DNA of 43,509 nt, from NCBI GenBank assembly GCA_024708885.1, contig JANJXT010000047.1, positions 1 to 43,509 on the forward strand, written 5' to 3'. The translations under genes and the position numbers were made by a program. Source of the DNA: Thiobacillus sp. Lineage in GTDB: Bacteria > Pseudomonadota > Gammaproteobacteria > Burkholderiales > Thiobacillaceae. Below the pieces are notes generated by a model. That model searched no databases and had not been told where the DNA came from. It saw nothing but the letters and a program-made list of their open reading frames with translations. Within the stretch, counting starts at the first letter, position 1. Each line of letters opens with the position of its first letter. Positions 1 through 8,724 of the stretch are shown here, one piece after another.

Positions 1-70
1 CAGGGGTGCCGGCCTCGGCCTGCTTGAGCACGGCGATGATCTGGCTGTCGGTAAAACGCGATTTCTTCAA
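1..70 (-). CDS. IS3-family transposase OrfA, N-terminal fragment (runs off window)
   Basis: The minus strand reads from a TTG codon at 70-68 to the window edge as MKKSRFTDSQIIAVLKQAEA and three more residues. This is the typical start of the helix-turn-helix OrfA of IS3-family (IS1222/IS3-like) elements. A GAGGAGG ribosome-binding site lies just upstream on the minus strand (about 75-82). Only 23 codons are visible, so the OrfA/OrfB frameshift and the DDE catalytic part lie outside the window. The element is placed head-on against a gene whose 5' part is missing, which suggests that it inserted there. Confidence 0.75.
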   Translation of the reverse strand, partial: MKKSRFTDSQIIAVLKQAEAGTP

Positions 71-136
71 GGGAACCTCCTCGGGTTAGATTACGAGAAA
101 ATTCCACTTCTGACTCCTGCTGTTTTACGGGGGGAT
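71..136. mobile_element. Terminal region of the IS3-type element
   Basis: Between the OrfA start and the downstream gene fragment is a short non-coding stretch containing a G-run (129-134) next to TTTTACG, as expected for the untranslated tip of an IS3-type element. The exact inverted-repeat end cannot be fixed because the other end is outside the window. The boundary near 134-137 is inferred from where the downstream reading frame begins to look like protein. Confidence 0.4.
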
Positions 137-808
137 TACCATTACCTTCCACCGGGCACCGCGGATTTCAAGGACGAGCACTTCGACGCCGCGCTGGTCG
201 GGCTCGAAGTCGATGTGCTGAACGGGGGCCTGCCGCACGGTTCGGTCTCGCCGGCCGTCGGCATTCCGCTATCGAAAGTGGGCGTGCAGATTGTCGGCTT
301 CGGCAAGCGGAACACGGCGGCGGTCGAGTTGCGCTCCGAGGATACGGACGACTCCGGCAAAGAGCCGGACGAACGGCGCGGAACGTGGCATTACGGGCTG
401 ATCGAGCACAACGCGCTCAACAGCGCGTCGACCTTCCTGATCTCGACGTCTTCCGCAGCGAAAAGGGGCATCGATTTCTCGCTGACACGCTATGCGGATT
501 CGGCGATCCGGCTCAACAGCGAGGGCAGCAGGACGGGCATTTCCTTCAACGAGTACAAGGGCGGGGAAATCTACGCGGAGGACGAAGCCCTGGCCTTGCG
601 GACGGGGGTCCAGGGCCTGTCGATCCAGACCCCCAACGGACGCGAGCTGTTCTGGATCGGCCGTTTCGGCCTGATGCGATGGAACGGCATCAACGTGCTG
701 TTGCTGGCGGTGCCCGTTCTGGCCGTGCTGGGGTGGCTGGTCGTGAGGAATTTCAGGATGGCGAGGGAACTCAAGGAAATCCGCCGGCTGCTGGCCGCGC
801 ATGCCTGA
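137..808 (+). pseudogene. C-terminal part of an unknown membrane-anchored protein, 5' end removed by the IS element
   Basis: The frame is open from the IS boundary (YHYLPPGTADFKDEHFDAAL...) to the stop at 806-808, about 223 residues. The first in-frame GTG or ATG-type codon occurs well inside what looks like continuous protein, so the native start has been lost. The body is soluble, with no motif I recognise. Near the C-terminus there is one clear hydrophobic helix (about 692-760, GINVLLLAVPVLAVLGWLVV) followed by a basic amphipathic tail (NFRMARELKEIRRLL). That suggests a single membrane anchor with a short cytoplasmic tail. It precedes glycosyltransferase genes on the same strand, so a role in surface polysaccharide export or anchoring is possible but unproven. 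Confidence 0.55.
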
Positions 809-858
809 CGCCCCATCCGGGGTTAAAATGACGGGTTCAATCAAGCACCAAGCAGACC

Positions 859-2064
859 ATGGCCACAGTCGCCTGGCTGGTCCCCGGTCTACTCGAAGGG
901 TCCGGTGGCCACCGCACCATCCTTCAGCATGCGTACGACTTGCAGCAGCGCGGTCACCACTGCGTGCTGTATATGGAGGATGGCGAGGCGCGCTCGGAGG
1001 CATCCCTTAAAAAGGCGATCCGGCAGATGTTCGGCTTCGATTTCGGGCACGTGCGCGTCGGCTGGTCGAACGTCCAGCCGGCCGACATGGTGATCGCGAC
1101 CATCTGGTATTCGGCGCGCGTGGTGCGCGATCTGCCGTTCCCGTGCGTGCGCGGCTATTTCGTGCAGGACTACGAGGCGCAGTTCAACCCGGTGGGTGAT
1201 GCCTACCTGATGGCGGAGAACTCGTACCGCTACGGCCTCCATCCGATCACGATCGGACGCTGGCTGCCGGCCGTGTTGCAGGAAAATTTCGACGTGCCGG
1301 CGCTGCATTTCGATTTCTGCGCCGACCTCGACATGTATCGCCGCCTGCCGGGGGTGACGCGCGAACGCGCGGTCTGCTTCATTCACCAGCCGGAAAAACC
1401 CCGGCGCTGCGCCGAGCTGGGCATCGAAGCGCTGGGCATCGTCAAATACCACATGCCCGACGTGAAGATCTATCTCTACGGCTCACGCGCGGCGGGGCGG
1501 GTCTGGTTCGACCACGAAAATCTCGGGCTCATCAGCCTCGAGGCGTGCAACGATCTGTACAACCGCTGTCAGGTCGGGCTGTGCATCAGCACGACCAATC
1601 CTTCGCGCATCCCCTTCGAGATGATGGCGGCCGGCCTGCCGGTGGTGGAGGTGCATCGGGACAACACGCGGTACGATTTCCCGGAGGCGGCGATGCTGTT
1701 GTGCGAGCCGACGCCGGAGTCGCTGGCGCTGGGATTGATGAAGCGTCTGAACGATCCGGCCCAGGCCGAAGCGGCTGGCGAAGCCGGGATGCGTTTCATG
1801 CAGACGCGGCCGATCGCGTGCGGCCTCGATCAGTTCGCGGCCGCAGTGGAGACGCTCTTGGCGGGCGGCAAGCCGGCCCCCTCCGTCGCCGAGCCGCTGT
1901 ACCGCACGCCCGCGCTGGCCGCCGGAATGCGTGACGCCTGGACGGGGGGGGGTGCGTCGGGCGGGGTCCCGGGTGCGCTCCGCGGGCGCCTGGCTTTCCT
2001 GCCGCTGCCGCTGCGTCGAGTGGCGCGCTCCGTTCACCGCGGTTTCAGGCGCCTCCTGGCATGA
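859..2064 (+). CDS. Glycosyltransferase family 4, WsaF-like
   Basis: A 401-residue glycosyltransferase of the GT-B fold. The N-terminus (VAWLVPGLLEGSGGHRTIL) has the glycine-rich loop and GGHRT motif typical of WsaF-type rhamnosyltransferases and related GT4 enzymes. The nucleotide-sugar site is visible as CISTTNPSRIPFEMMAAGLP followed by VVEV, the EX7E-type region, at roughly residues 236-263. Such enzymes transfer an activated sugar in the cytoplasm to a growing surface polysaccharide or glycan. The donor and acceptor cannot be read from the sequence. The last 50 residues are Arg/Gly-rich and probably unstructured. The stop overlaps the start of the following HAD gene by ATGA, so the two are probably translationally coupled. 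Confidence 0.85.
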   Translation: MATVAWLVPGLLEGSGGHRTILQHAYDLQQRGHHCVLYMEDGEARSEASLKKAIRQMFGFDFGHVRVGWSNVQPADMVIATIWYSARVVRDLPFPCVRGYFVQDYEAQFNPVGDAYLMAENSYRYGLHPITIGRWLPAVLQENFDVPALHFDFCADLDMYRRLPGVTRERAVCFIHQPEKPRRCAELGIEALGIVKYHMPDVKIYLYGSRAAGRVWFDHENLGLISLEACNDLYNRCQVGLCISTTNPSRIPFEMMAAGLPVVEVHRDNTRYDFPEAAMLLCEPTPESLALGLMKRLNDPAQAEAAGEAGMRFMQTRPIACGLDQFAAAVETLLAGGKPAPSVAEPLYRTPALAAGMRDAWTGGGASGGVPGALRGRLAFLPLPLRRVARSVHRGFRRLLA

Positions 2065-4160
2065 GCGCGATCTGCACGCATCGCGTGGACGAGGCGGACA
2101 CCGGGGCTCCCGGCCAGGCGGCGCAGCGGCCGGCCGCACGTCCCGAACTCCTCACGGTCGACGTCTGGGACACGCTGCTGCGGCGCCGCTGCCATCCGGA
2201 CGGCGTGAAGCTGCACGTCGCCCGCCACCTGCTGCTGCGGTGGGGCGATCGTCTCGACCCGGTGTGCCGCGATTCCTGGATTCTGCTGCGCCTGCGCCAG
2301 CAGGCGGAAAGACAGATCGGCGAGACCCGGCAGGGAGAGGGATTCGACGACGAATACGGGCATGTGGAGGTCTACCGCCGCTGGCTCGAACTCGCAGGCT
2401 TCGACGCGGGCCCCGCGTCGCCGCCGGGGGAGGCGCTGCTGCACGAACTGGAACGGGTGGAAATCGAGCAGGAGAAGCATGTCTCCTACACCGATCCGGC
2501 CATCGGCGGGACCTTGCGGCAGCTGGCGGCCCGTCGCGTGCTGTTCCTCTCGGATTTCTACCTGCCGGCGGCCGCGGTCCGCGAACTGCTGGGCCACCAC
2601 GGCCTCGACGAGATCGTCAGCGAAGGCCTGGTGTCGTGCGACGTGGGCTACAACAAGCGCTCCGGACGGCTGTTCCGGCACGTGCGCGAGCGTTCCGGGG
2701 TGCCGGCCGATGCGCACTGGCACATCGGCGACAACCCGTGGTCGGACATTCGCGCCGCGCGCGAGGCGGGCATCCACGCGCTGCATTTCCAGCCGGACGA
2801 GGAGCACCGGCGGCGCCTGGCGCGCGAGGCCGATTTTCACGATCGCCAGGCGGCGCTGCGCCGTGCGGTCGCCAGCCTTTCTGCGCGGCCGCTCGCCGCC
2901 GGTACGGTGCGCGAGGATTTCCATCGGCTCGGCCGCGAGTGCTCGCTGCTCCTGGTCGGATTCGTGCTCATGACGATGGAGCGCGCGGTGTCCGAGCGGG
3001 TCGAGGCGCTGTATTTCTTCACCCGTGAAGGTGAGTTCTTTCTGGACATCTACCGGCGTCTGGCCGAGGCGGACGTGCTCGGCTTCGCCCCGCCCGCCGC
3101 AACGCTGCTGCACGTGAGCCGGCTGGCGACTTTCGCCGGCTCGCTGCGGACGCTTTCGGCCGACGAGCTGATGCGCCTGTGGAACCAATACAGCGTCCAG
3201 TCCTTGCAGGCACTGTTGAAGTCGCTGGCGCTGGAGCCGAGCGAATGGGCCGATGCCGCGACTCGGCACGGCCTCGACCTGGTTTCGCCGATCCAGTATC
3301 CGTGGCAGGACCCACGCGTCCGCGCCTTCCTTGACGACCCCGAGGCGCGCGCGCGCATCGAGTCCCACCTGTCCGTCAGGCGGGACGAACTTCGCGCCTA
3401 TCTGGCCTCGGCCGGTCTGGGCGACGACGGCGGACCGGTCGGCATCGTGGATATCGGCTGGCGCGGCACGATCCAGGACAATCTGGCGTATGTGCTGCCG
3501 CGGCGGAAAATTCTTGGCAGCTATCTCGGCCTCAACCGCTTCCTCAATACGCAGCCGGACAACGTGCGCAAAAGCGCCTACGGCCCGAACGTCAACGAGT
3601 CGGATGCCTTGCGCACCCTGCTGGACGACGTGGCGCCCATCGAGATGCTGTGCAATTCGCCTCACGGCAGTGTCGAGGGCTACGCTGCGACCGCCGACGG
3701 GATGCAGACGCTGCGCCGTGTCGATGCGGAGGAGAACCAGGTTCATGAGGACTGCGTGCGGCACTTCCAGGCCGGTGTCCTGGACGCGGTACCCTACTGG
3801 GCCGACTTCCTGCGCGCCCACGCCTTTTCCAGCGCCGAACTGCGGCCGCTGGCGATGGAGACGTGGCACCGCATCGTCCGCGAGCCGCCGCCCTTCCTTG
3901 CGGAGGCCTTCTTCAGACTCAAGCACAACGAAGTGTTCGGCGTCGGCGGCTTTCATGACAAGCGACGGCGGATCGGCATCGGCGAGGTGATGCTGGCCGT
4001 CGTCTCGCGAGAGCGGCGAGGCAGGCTGCAAGGCTACCTGTTGGAGTCGGGCTGGACGCCCGGCCTGCTGCGATGCCCCGACGTGCCTCGGCACGTGCGC
4101 GCCGCCCTGCGGTTGGTCCTGTTCGCGCAGAAGTCCAGGCGCTGGCTGGTCAGCCGATGA
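2061..4160 (+). CDS. HAD-superfamily hydrolase, polysaccharide-cluster type (COG5610-like)
   Basis: A 699-residue protein. An N-terminal HAD domain shows motif I VDVWDTLL, motif II LSDFYLP, the conserved Lys/Arg region NKRSGRLF, and motif IV HIGDNPWSDI, so the phosphohydrolase core looks complete. The larger C-terminal half (from about residue 300) starts with a conserved block ALYFFTREGEFFLDIYRRL and later has VDIGWRGTIQDNLAYVL. These blocks recur in the second HAD protein at 5952-8036, so the two are paralogues. Proteins of this type sit in capsule, O-antigen or S-layer glycan clusters, and their substrate is not established. The start at 2061 is fixed by the ATGA overlap with the upstream glycosyltransferase. 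Confidence 0.8.
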   Translation: MSAICTHRVDEADTGAPGQAAQRPAARPELLTVDVWDTLLRRRCHPDGVKLHVARHLLLRWGDRLDPVCRDSWILLRLRQQAERQIGETRQGEGFDDEYGHVEVYRRWLELAGFDAGPASPPGEALLHELERVEIEQEKHVSYTDPAIGGTLRQLAARRVLFLSDFYLPAAAVRELLGHHGLDEIVSEGLVSCDVGYNKRSGRLFRHVRERSGVPADAHWHIGDNPWSDIRAAREAGIHALHFQPDEEHRRRLAREADFHDRQAALRRAVASLSARPLAAGTVREDFHRLGRECSLLLVGFVLMTMERAVSERVEALYFFTREGEFFLDIYRRLAEADVLGFAPPAATLLHVSRLATFAGSLRTLSADELMRLWNQYSVQSLQALLKSLALEPSEWADAATRHGLDLVSPIQYPWQDPRVRAFLDDPEARARIESHLSVRRDELRAYLASAGLGDDGGPVGIVDIGWRGTIQDNLAYVLPRRKILGSYLGLNRFLNTQPDNVRKSAYGPNVNESDALRTLLDDVAPIEMLCNSPHGSVEGYAATADGMQTLRRVDAEENQVHEDCVRHFQAGVLDAVPYWADFLRAHAFSSAELRPLAMETWHRIVREPPPFLAEAFFRLKHNEVFGVGGFHDKRRRIGIGEVMLAVVSRERRGRLQGYLLESGWTPGLLRCPDVPRHVRAALRLVLFAQKSRRWLVSR

Positions 4161-4271
4161 AGCACGCGGGCTCGCGCATTCTGCACGAGCCCTGGCGGAG
4201 GCGGTGTCGTGCCGTGCTCGCGCGGCCAAGCGTGGAGGAAGTCCGACTCCTGGGCCGCCGCCCGGTATGAG

Positions 4272-4613
4272 CTATGCCTTCTTCACGAATTCGGATTTCA
4301 GCCCCATCGAACCGATGCCGTCGATCCTGCAATCGATGTCGTGGTCACCCTCGACCAGACGGATGTTCTTGACCTTGGTCCCTACCTTCACCACCAGCGA
4401 CGAGCCCTTCACCTTCAGGTCCTTGATCACCGTGACGCTGTCGCCGTCATGCAGTTCGTTGCCGTGCGCGTCACGTACCGTGCGTGCCTGCTCCGTGCTT
4501 TCGGCGGCTGCGCTCCCGGCCCATTCGTGCGCGCATTCCGGACAGACGTACTGGACGCCGTCCTCGTAGGTGAATTCGGAACCGCATTGCGGACAAGGGG
4601 GCAGGGTGTTCAT
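4272..4613 (-). CDS. yjdM: Zinc-ribbon protein YjdM (PhnA family)
   Basis: A 113-residue protein with an N-terminal zinc ribbon ([15 protein letters not shown] ... [10 protein letters not shown]; two CxxC pairs within the first 30 residues) and the family C-terminal domain beginning [20 protein letters not shown] and ending [14 protein letters not shown]. Length and both domains match YjdM, formerly called PhnA. Despite the old name it is not shown to act on phosphonoacetate, and its cellular role is poorly defined. It is transcribed against the surrounding glycosyltransferase genes and separates the two GT-HAD pairs. Confidence 0.93.
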   Translation of the reverse strand: MNTLPPCPQCGSEFTYEDGVQYVCPECAHEWAGSAAAESTEQARTVRDAHGNELHDGDSVTVIKDLKVKGSSLVVKVGTKVKNIRLVEGDHDIDCRIDGIGSMGLKSEFVKKA

Positions 4614-4776
4614 GTTGAATCCTCGGGTGGCTTGTTGCGCACGCGGGGCAGATCGCCATCCTGGTGCATGCAGCCTCGATTTTAAACCGCAGCGTGATGT
4701 TCAGGTCCGGCTGTGTGACGCCTTTGGGCACGGACCGTGCGTCGGGGACCTGAGGCAGAGCGTCGGAGTAAAATGA

Positions 4777-5955
4777 ATGGTTATGCCTGAATCGTCGACG
4801 CTCCCGCTCGTCAGCGTGCTGCTGCCCGCATACAACCATGCGGACTACGTGCATGCGGCGGTGGCAAGCGTGCTGGCCCAGACCTGCCGCGACATCGAGC
4901 TGGTGGTCATCGACGACGCTTCTACGGACGCGACATGGACCGTGCTGCAGTCCTTTTCCGACCCCCGTCTGCGTGTGCTGCGCCACGACGCCAACCTTGG
5001 CTCGCATGCCACCCTGAACGAGCTGCTTGGGCTTGCACGGGGAACTTTCATCGCCGTCATCAATTCGGATGACGTGTTCCATCCCGGCCGGCTTGCTGCA
5101 TGCGTCGAGGCGTTGCAGGCAGCGCAGGCCGACCTGGTCGGGACGGATATCGTTTTGATCGACGAGGCGGGACAGCCGGTGATGGCGCACTGGTGGATCA
5201 CCGCCTTTGCGGAGCTCAAGCAGGCCTGGATCGATACGCAGGACTGGGCGGCAACGCTGATGGAGGGCAATGTTTTCATGACGACCGCCAATTTCTGTTT
5301 CCGGCGCTCGTGGCTGGATGCGGTGGGTGAGTTTGCGAACCTGCGCTACGTTCTGGATTACGAATGGCTGCTGCGTGGGCTCGCCATGGGGAAAAAGCTG
5401 GCGTGGCTGGATGCGCCCCTGCTGAGCTATCGGCTGCATGCGCAGAACACGATTGCGGAAAAGCCGCTGGCCGCCAATCTGGAATGCGCGGCAATGCTGC
5501 GCAACGCATTTCCCGCGCTGCTTGCTGCGGATGGCATCGATCGGGTGCGCCTCGAGCATCTGGCGTCCCAGTGGGCACGCATCGAACGATATCTCGGCGA
5601 GATCGAGGCGACACGGCGGCACGAGGCGCTGGTGGCAAAGGAAGCCGAGCTGGTTCGACTGGTTCATGACCGTGATGGCTGGATCGCGGAGCGGGATGGC
5701 TGGATCGCCGAGCGCGATCGCCAGATTGCGGATAGGGATGGCTGGATTGCCGAGCGCGAAGGCCAAATCGCAGACCGGGATCGCTGGATCGCAGACCGGG
5801 ATCGCTGGATCGCCGAGCGGGATGCGCGTATCGCAGCCTGCGAGGCTGAAACGGCCGCGATTCTCAGCAGCCGCAGCTTCCGTCTCGGCCGCCGGCTCAC
5901 CGCGCCGGCGCGGTGGCTGCGCCGGATGATTGCGGGGAAATCCGGTTCCGCATGA
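4777..5955 (+). CDS. Glycosyltransferase family 2 with a heptad-repeat C-terminus
   Basis: A 392-residue protein. Residues 1 to about 240 form a GT-A glycosyltransferase: LVSVLLPAYNHADYV at the start, the nucleotide-binding VVIDDASTDATW, and the metal-binding region VINSDDVFHPGR. From about residue 297 to 352 it carries eight seven-residue units of the form (D/E)RD-x-WIA, which should form a coiled coil. A short basic tail (FRLGRRLTAPARWLRRM) may contact the membrane. A GGAG ribosome-binding site at 4765-4768 supports the start at 4777, although the in-frame ATG at 4783 is also possible. The stop overlaps the following HAD gene (ATGA), the same layout as the pair at 859-4160. Confidence 0.85.
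   Translation: MVMPESSTLPLVSVLLPAYNHADYVHAAVASVLAQTCRDIELVVIDDASTDATWTVLQSFSDPRLRVLRHDANLGSHATLNELLGLARGTFIAVINSDDVFHPGRLAACVEALQAAQADLVGTDIVLIDEAGQPVMAHWWITAFAELKQAWIDTQDWAATLMEGNVFMTTANFCFRRSWLDAVGEFANLRYVLDYEWLLRGLAMGKKLAWLDAPLLSYRLHAQNTIAEKPLAANLECAAMLRNAFPALLAADGIDRVRLEHLASQWARIERYLGEIEATRRHEALVAKEAELVRLVHDRDGWIAERDGWIAERDRQIADRDGWIAEREGQIADRDRWIADRDRWIAERDARIAACEAETAAILSSRSFRLGRRLTAPARWLRRMIAGKSGSA
5664..5835 (+). repeat. In-frame 21-bp tandem repeat encoding WIA-x-RD heptads
   Basis: About eight 21-bp units encode heptads such as DRDGWIA, ERDRQIA and DRDRWIA inside the GT2 gene. Some adjacent units are nearly identical at DNA level (for example gcagaccgggatcgctggat twice at about 5769-5808), so copy number could change without breaking the frame. 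Confidence 0.8.
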
Positions 5956-8036
5956 GCAGACCTTTCCGCGTTGGCGGCTTCGCCACCTTGCGGCGCTGGA
6001 TCGAGGCAAGACGGCAGTCGATACGCTGTGTTTCCTTCGATATTTTCGACACGCTGCTTGCGCGCTGCATCGAACCGCCCGAGGCGATACACGTGCGTGT
6101 CGCGGCGCTGCTTGCGGAAAAGATCGGCCATGACTCGGTCGAGACGGTGCTGCACGCGCGTCGTGTGGTTGAGAACGCGCTGCGCAGGCTGGCGCTGTCC
6201 AACGGCGCGGATCACGAGTGTCATTTCGATCCCCTGGTGGAAGGATGGATCGCGCGTCTCGTTGGCCATGCCGCCCCGGACCTGGTGGATTTCGTGCATG
6301 CCACGGAGCGTGAACTGGAAGCGTTCGCGCTGAGCGCGAAGCCGGGTGTGGCGGACCTGCTCCGCTGGCTGCGCGCGCAGGGAATCCGGGTGGTCGCGGT
6401 CTCGGACATGTATCTGAGCCACGATCATGTGGCAGCGCTGCTCGATACGTGCGGGCTCGCTGCACTGATCGACCGGGTGTACGTGTCGTCCGAGTTCGGG
6501 CTCGGCAAATATTCCGGGCGCCTGCATGGCAAGGTGCTCGAACTGGAAGGGTTTGCCCCTGAGCAGGTGGTACACGTCGGCGACAATCTGGTTTCCGACA
6601 TGCGGGCGCCGCTGCGGCTGGGGCTGCAGGGGATTTTTCTCGATGAGCGGGCCCAGCGTCTGCGCCGGCGCCGGCAGAAGCTTTCCGCTGAAATGGCGGC
6701 AAAGGGCGGCATCTGGCCCGGGCGTCATTTTTTCGAGATCGTCGATTACCGGCAGGCCCGGGACGAAGCGTGCCAGGCTGCATGCAGCGATTTCTTCCAT
6801 CATTACGGCGCGCACGTTCTGGGTCCGGCGTTCAGCGTCTTCATGCTCGGGCTGGTGGAAAAGATCGAGTCGGTCCAACCCGACAAGGTGTTTTTCCTGG
6901 CGCGCGACGGCTACCTGTTCGAGCGGATGTATGCGCGTTGGCGTGCCCTGGAACCTCCGGACAGGCGTTGGCCGGAAGCGGTCTATATCCATGCGTCACG
7001 CCGTGTCGTCGCCGCCGCTTCGGTGGCGGACGGCCTGCGGCATGACCAGGCGGTGGTTGCGCTGTACAACCCCAAGCAGCAAGGCCTGCATTCCGTGCTC
7101 CGGACCTTCGGGCTGCCGCCGGACGCATTTGCCGATCTGGCGCGCGAACATGGGTTCCAGACGCTGACCGAACGGCTCGATGACTGGAATGATCCGCGCC
7201 TGTTCGCGTTTCTGGATGACGAGCGGGTGCAGTCGCGTGTCCGGCCCCTGGGCCGCGTCGCACGTGACCGGCTGCGGCGCTATTTCGAAGAGCAGGGGTT
7301 TTTTGCCTGCGAACGCGCCGCCCTGGTGGACATTGGCTGGAACGGGACCATCCAGAAATTCCTGCACGAAACCTTCGGCGACCGGCCGGATTATCCGCAA
7401 GTCCACGGTTGGTATTTTGCCTTCGTCGCCGCCATGCACGGCGATTTCGGCATGGGTGAGCGCATCGAGGGATTGATTCAGGACGCGCGCCGCAATGACC
7501 CCTACGAACGCATGCCGATGGATTTCGAGGAAATTTTCGAGCAGGGCGCACGCTCGGGTGAAGGCACCACGCTGGGGTATGAGGAGGCCGAGGGACGGAT
7601 CGTGCCCGTGCTCAAGGATGACGCGGCACCCGACCGCCAGGAAGAAATCGGCTGCAATGCCCTCATCGGGCGCTTTCAGGATGGCGTGCTCGACCACCTT
7701 GAGCACTTTCATGCCGCATGGCGGCTCACGGGTTATCCCGCGGCGGCCCTCAAGCCTTACGTACTGGCGCTGCTCGAACGTGCGGTGGTCTACCCGTCAC
7801 GCGAGGAAGTGCGGGAAATCGGCCGCCTCGTGCACACCGAAGACTTCGGCCATGACCACACCCTGGAAATCGGCATGATGCCGCTGCGCGTGCGCGATGT
7901 CCTGCGCCCCGGCACGCTCTATCGGAAACTGCGCTACCATCCATGGAAATTTGCGGTCTTCGCGCAGTTCGGCAGCATGCTGCCGGCGATGGTGTTTCGT
8001 CTGATGCACGTGCGTCGCATGCGGGGCGGAGCATGA
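5952..8036 (+). CDS. HAD-superfamily hydrolase, second polysaccharide-cluster paralogue (COG5610-like)
   Basis: About 694 residues from the ATG at 5952, chosen because it gives an ATGA overlap with the upstream GT2 gene. An upstream ATG at 5913 would extend it by 13 residues inside that gene. The HAD core is intact: motif I SFDIFDTLLAR, motif II VSDMYLSHD, the basic motif region GLGKYSGRLH, motif IV HVGDNLVSDM. The C-terminal half shares the blocks KVFFLARDGYLFERMYARW and ALVDIGWNGTIQKFLHETF with the HAD protein at 2061-4160. It is likely cytoplasmic and acts in the same glycan pathway, but the substrate is unknown. The stop overlaps the next small gene by ATGA. Confidence 0.8.
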   Translation: MSRPFRVGGFATLRRWIEARRQSIRCVSFDIFDTLLARCIEPPEAIHVRVAALLAEKIGHDSVETVLHARRVVENALRRLALSNGADHECHFDPLVEGWIARLVGHAAPDLVDFVHATERELEAFALSAKPGVADLLRWLRAQGIRVVAVSDMYLSHDHVAALLDTCGLAALIDRVYVSSEFGLGKYSGRLHGKVLELEGFAPEQVVHVGDNLVSDMRAPLRLGLQGIFLDERAQRLRRRRQKLSAEMAAKGGIWPGRHFFEIVDYRQARDEACQAACSDFFHHYGAHVLGPAFSVFMLGLVEKIESVQPDKVFFLARDGYLFERMYARWRALEPPDRRWPEAVYIHASRRVVAAASVADGLRHDQAVVALYNPKQQGLHSVLRTFGLPPDAFADLAREHGFQTLTERLDDWNDPRLFAFLDDERVQSRVRPLGRVARDRLRRYFEEQGFFACERAALVDIGWNGTIQKFLHETFGDRPDYPQVHGWYFAFVAAMHGDFGMGERIEGLIQDARRNDPYERMPMDFEEIFEQGARSGEGTTLGYEEAEGRIVPVLKDDAAPDRQEEIGCNALIGRFQDGVLDHLEHFHAAWRLTGYPAAALKPYVLALLERAVVYPSREEVREIGRLVHTEDFGHDHTLEIGMMPLRVRDVLRPGTLYRKLRYHPWKFAVFAQFGSMLPAMVFRLMHVRRMRGGA

Positions 8037-8263
8037 GCAAACGAAGACCGGGCCTCTTGCTGCCCGTCGGCAGGCTCTGGCTGATGAGCCTGCCGTTTCG
8101 CCTGGGATCGGGCCGCCCCACAGCGGGGTTTCAGCCCGGCATGAAAAATACGCTGGCCTATGAACTCCGGCGGATCTGGCATCGCCTGTATGAACGGGAG
8201 CGGCTCGGTTACTATATCGGTGTGGTCCGATCGATGATCGGACAGAAGAATCGCAGGTCGTAG
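8033..8263 (+). CDS. Small basic protein of unknown function
   Basis: A 76-residue protein starting at an ATG that overlaps the stop of the HAD gene (ATGA), so it is probably translated as part of the same unit. It is basic, beginning MSKRRPGLLLPVGRLWLMSL and ending in RSMIGQKNRRS, with a weakly hydrophobic first third and an Arg/Tyr-rich second half (ELRRIWHRLYERERLGYYIG). I recognise no domain. Given its position it may be an accessory factor of the preceding glycosyltransferase/hydrolase pair, but nothing in the sequence shows this. Confidence 0.6.
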   Translation: MSKRRPGLLLPVGRLWLMSLPFRLGSGRPTAGFQPGMKNTLAYELRRIWHRLYERERLGYYIGVVRSMIGQKNRRS

Positions 8264-8349
8264 GAAAGCGGCTTGTTTCGGCACTGCGGACACAAGGACT
8301 GCCGACATCTCCGAGCGCTGGAACGCTGCATCGTTTAGTTGTGCCTGGA

Positions 8350-8724
8350 ATGACGGAATCTCGCCTTTCAACCTCAATATCCCGGCTGCCGCGTGTGTGG
8401 GTCGCAGGCTTCATCTGTGCGCTGCTGGCGACTGCGGGCTGCGCCTCATCGCCTGCCGCCATGCCGACACCATCGAGGATTCTGATCGAGTTCAAAAACC
8501 CGGTTGACGGGGCGGCGTCCGAGCTGCTGTCGAGCTTGGAGAACGTGTCTGGTGTCGCCATCCGTTATGTGACGTCCGTGTCGCCGACACGCCATGCGTA
8601 TGCGCTTGCCTGCCCGGCAGAGGACGCCGCCTGCGATGCGGCGATGCGCGCGCTGCGCAAGGACTCCGCTGTGCTGGATGTCTTTCCTGACCTATTGCGC
8701 AACCCGCTTCAAACCCAGCCATGA
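8350..8724 (+). CDS. Lipoprotein, possible stand-alone protease-prodomain partner of the S8 protease
   Basis: A 124-residue protein from the ATG at 8350 (a GTG at 8341 would add three residues). It has a lipoprotein signal peptide with the lipobox LLATAGC, Cys at residue 31, so it is expected to be lipid-anchored in the envelope. The mature part (about 90 residues) has the alternating pattern RILIEFKNP ... VSGVAIRYVTSVSPTRHAYAL ... DSAVLDVFPDLLRNP. This is reminiscent of the I9-type prodomain of subtilases, and the neighbouring protease carries a similar stretch at its own N-terminus. Its stop overlaps the protease start by ATGA. A role as chaperone or inhibitor of that protease is inferred from these two points only. 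Confidence 0.6.
   Translation: MTESRLSTSISRLPRVWVAGFICALLATAGCASSPAAMPTPSRILIEFKNPVDGAASELLSSLENVSGVAIRYVTSVSPTRHAYALACPAEDAACDAAMRALRKDSAVLDVFPDLLRNPLQTQP

Noticed and set aside
5897-6202. Small minus-strand frame within the second HAD gene
   Set aside because: Shadow of the intact HAD gene, no ribosome-binding site or recognisable domain.
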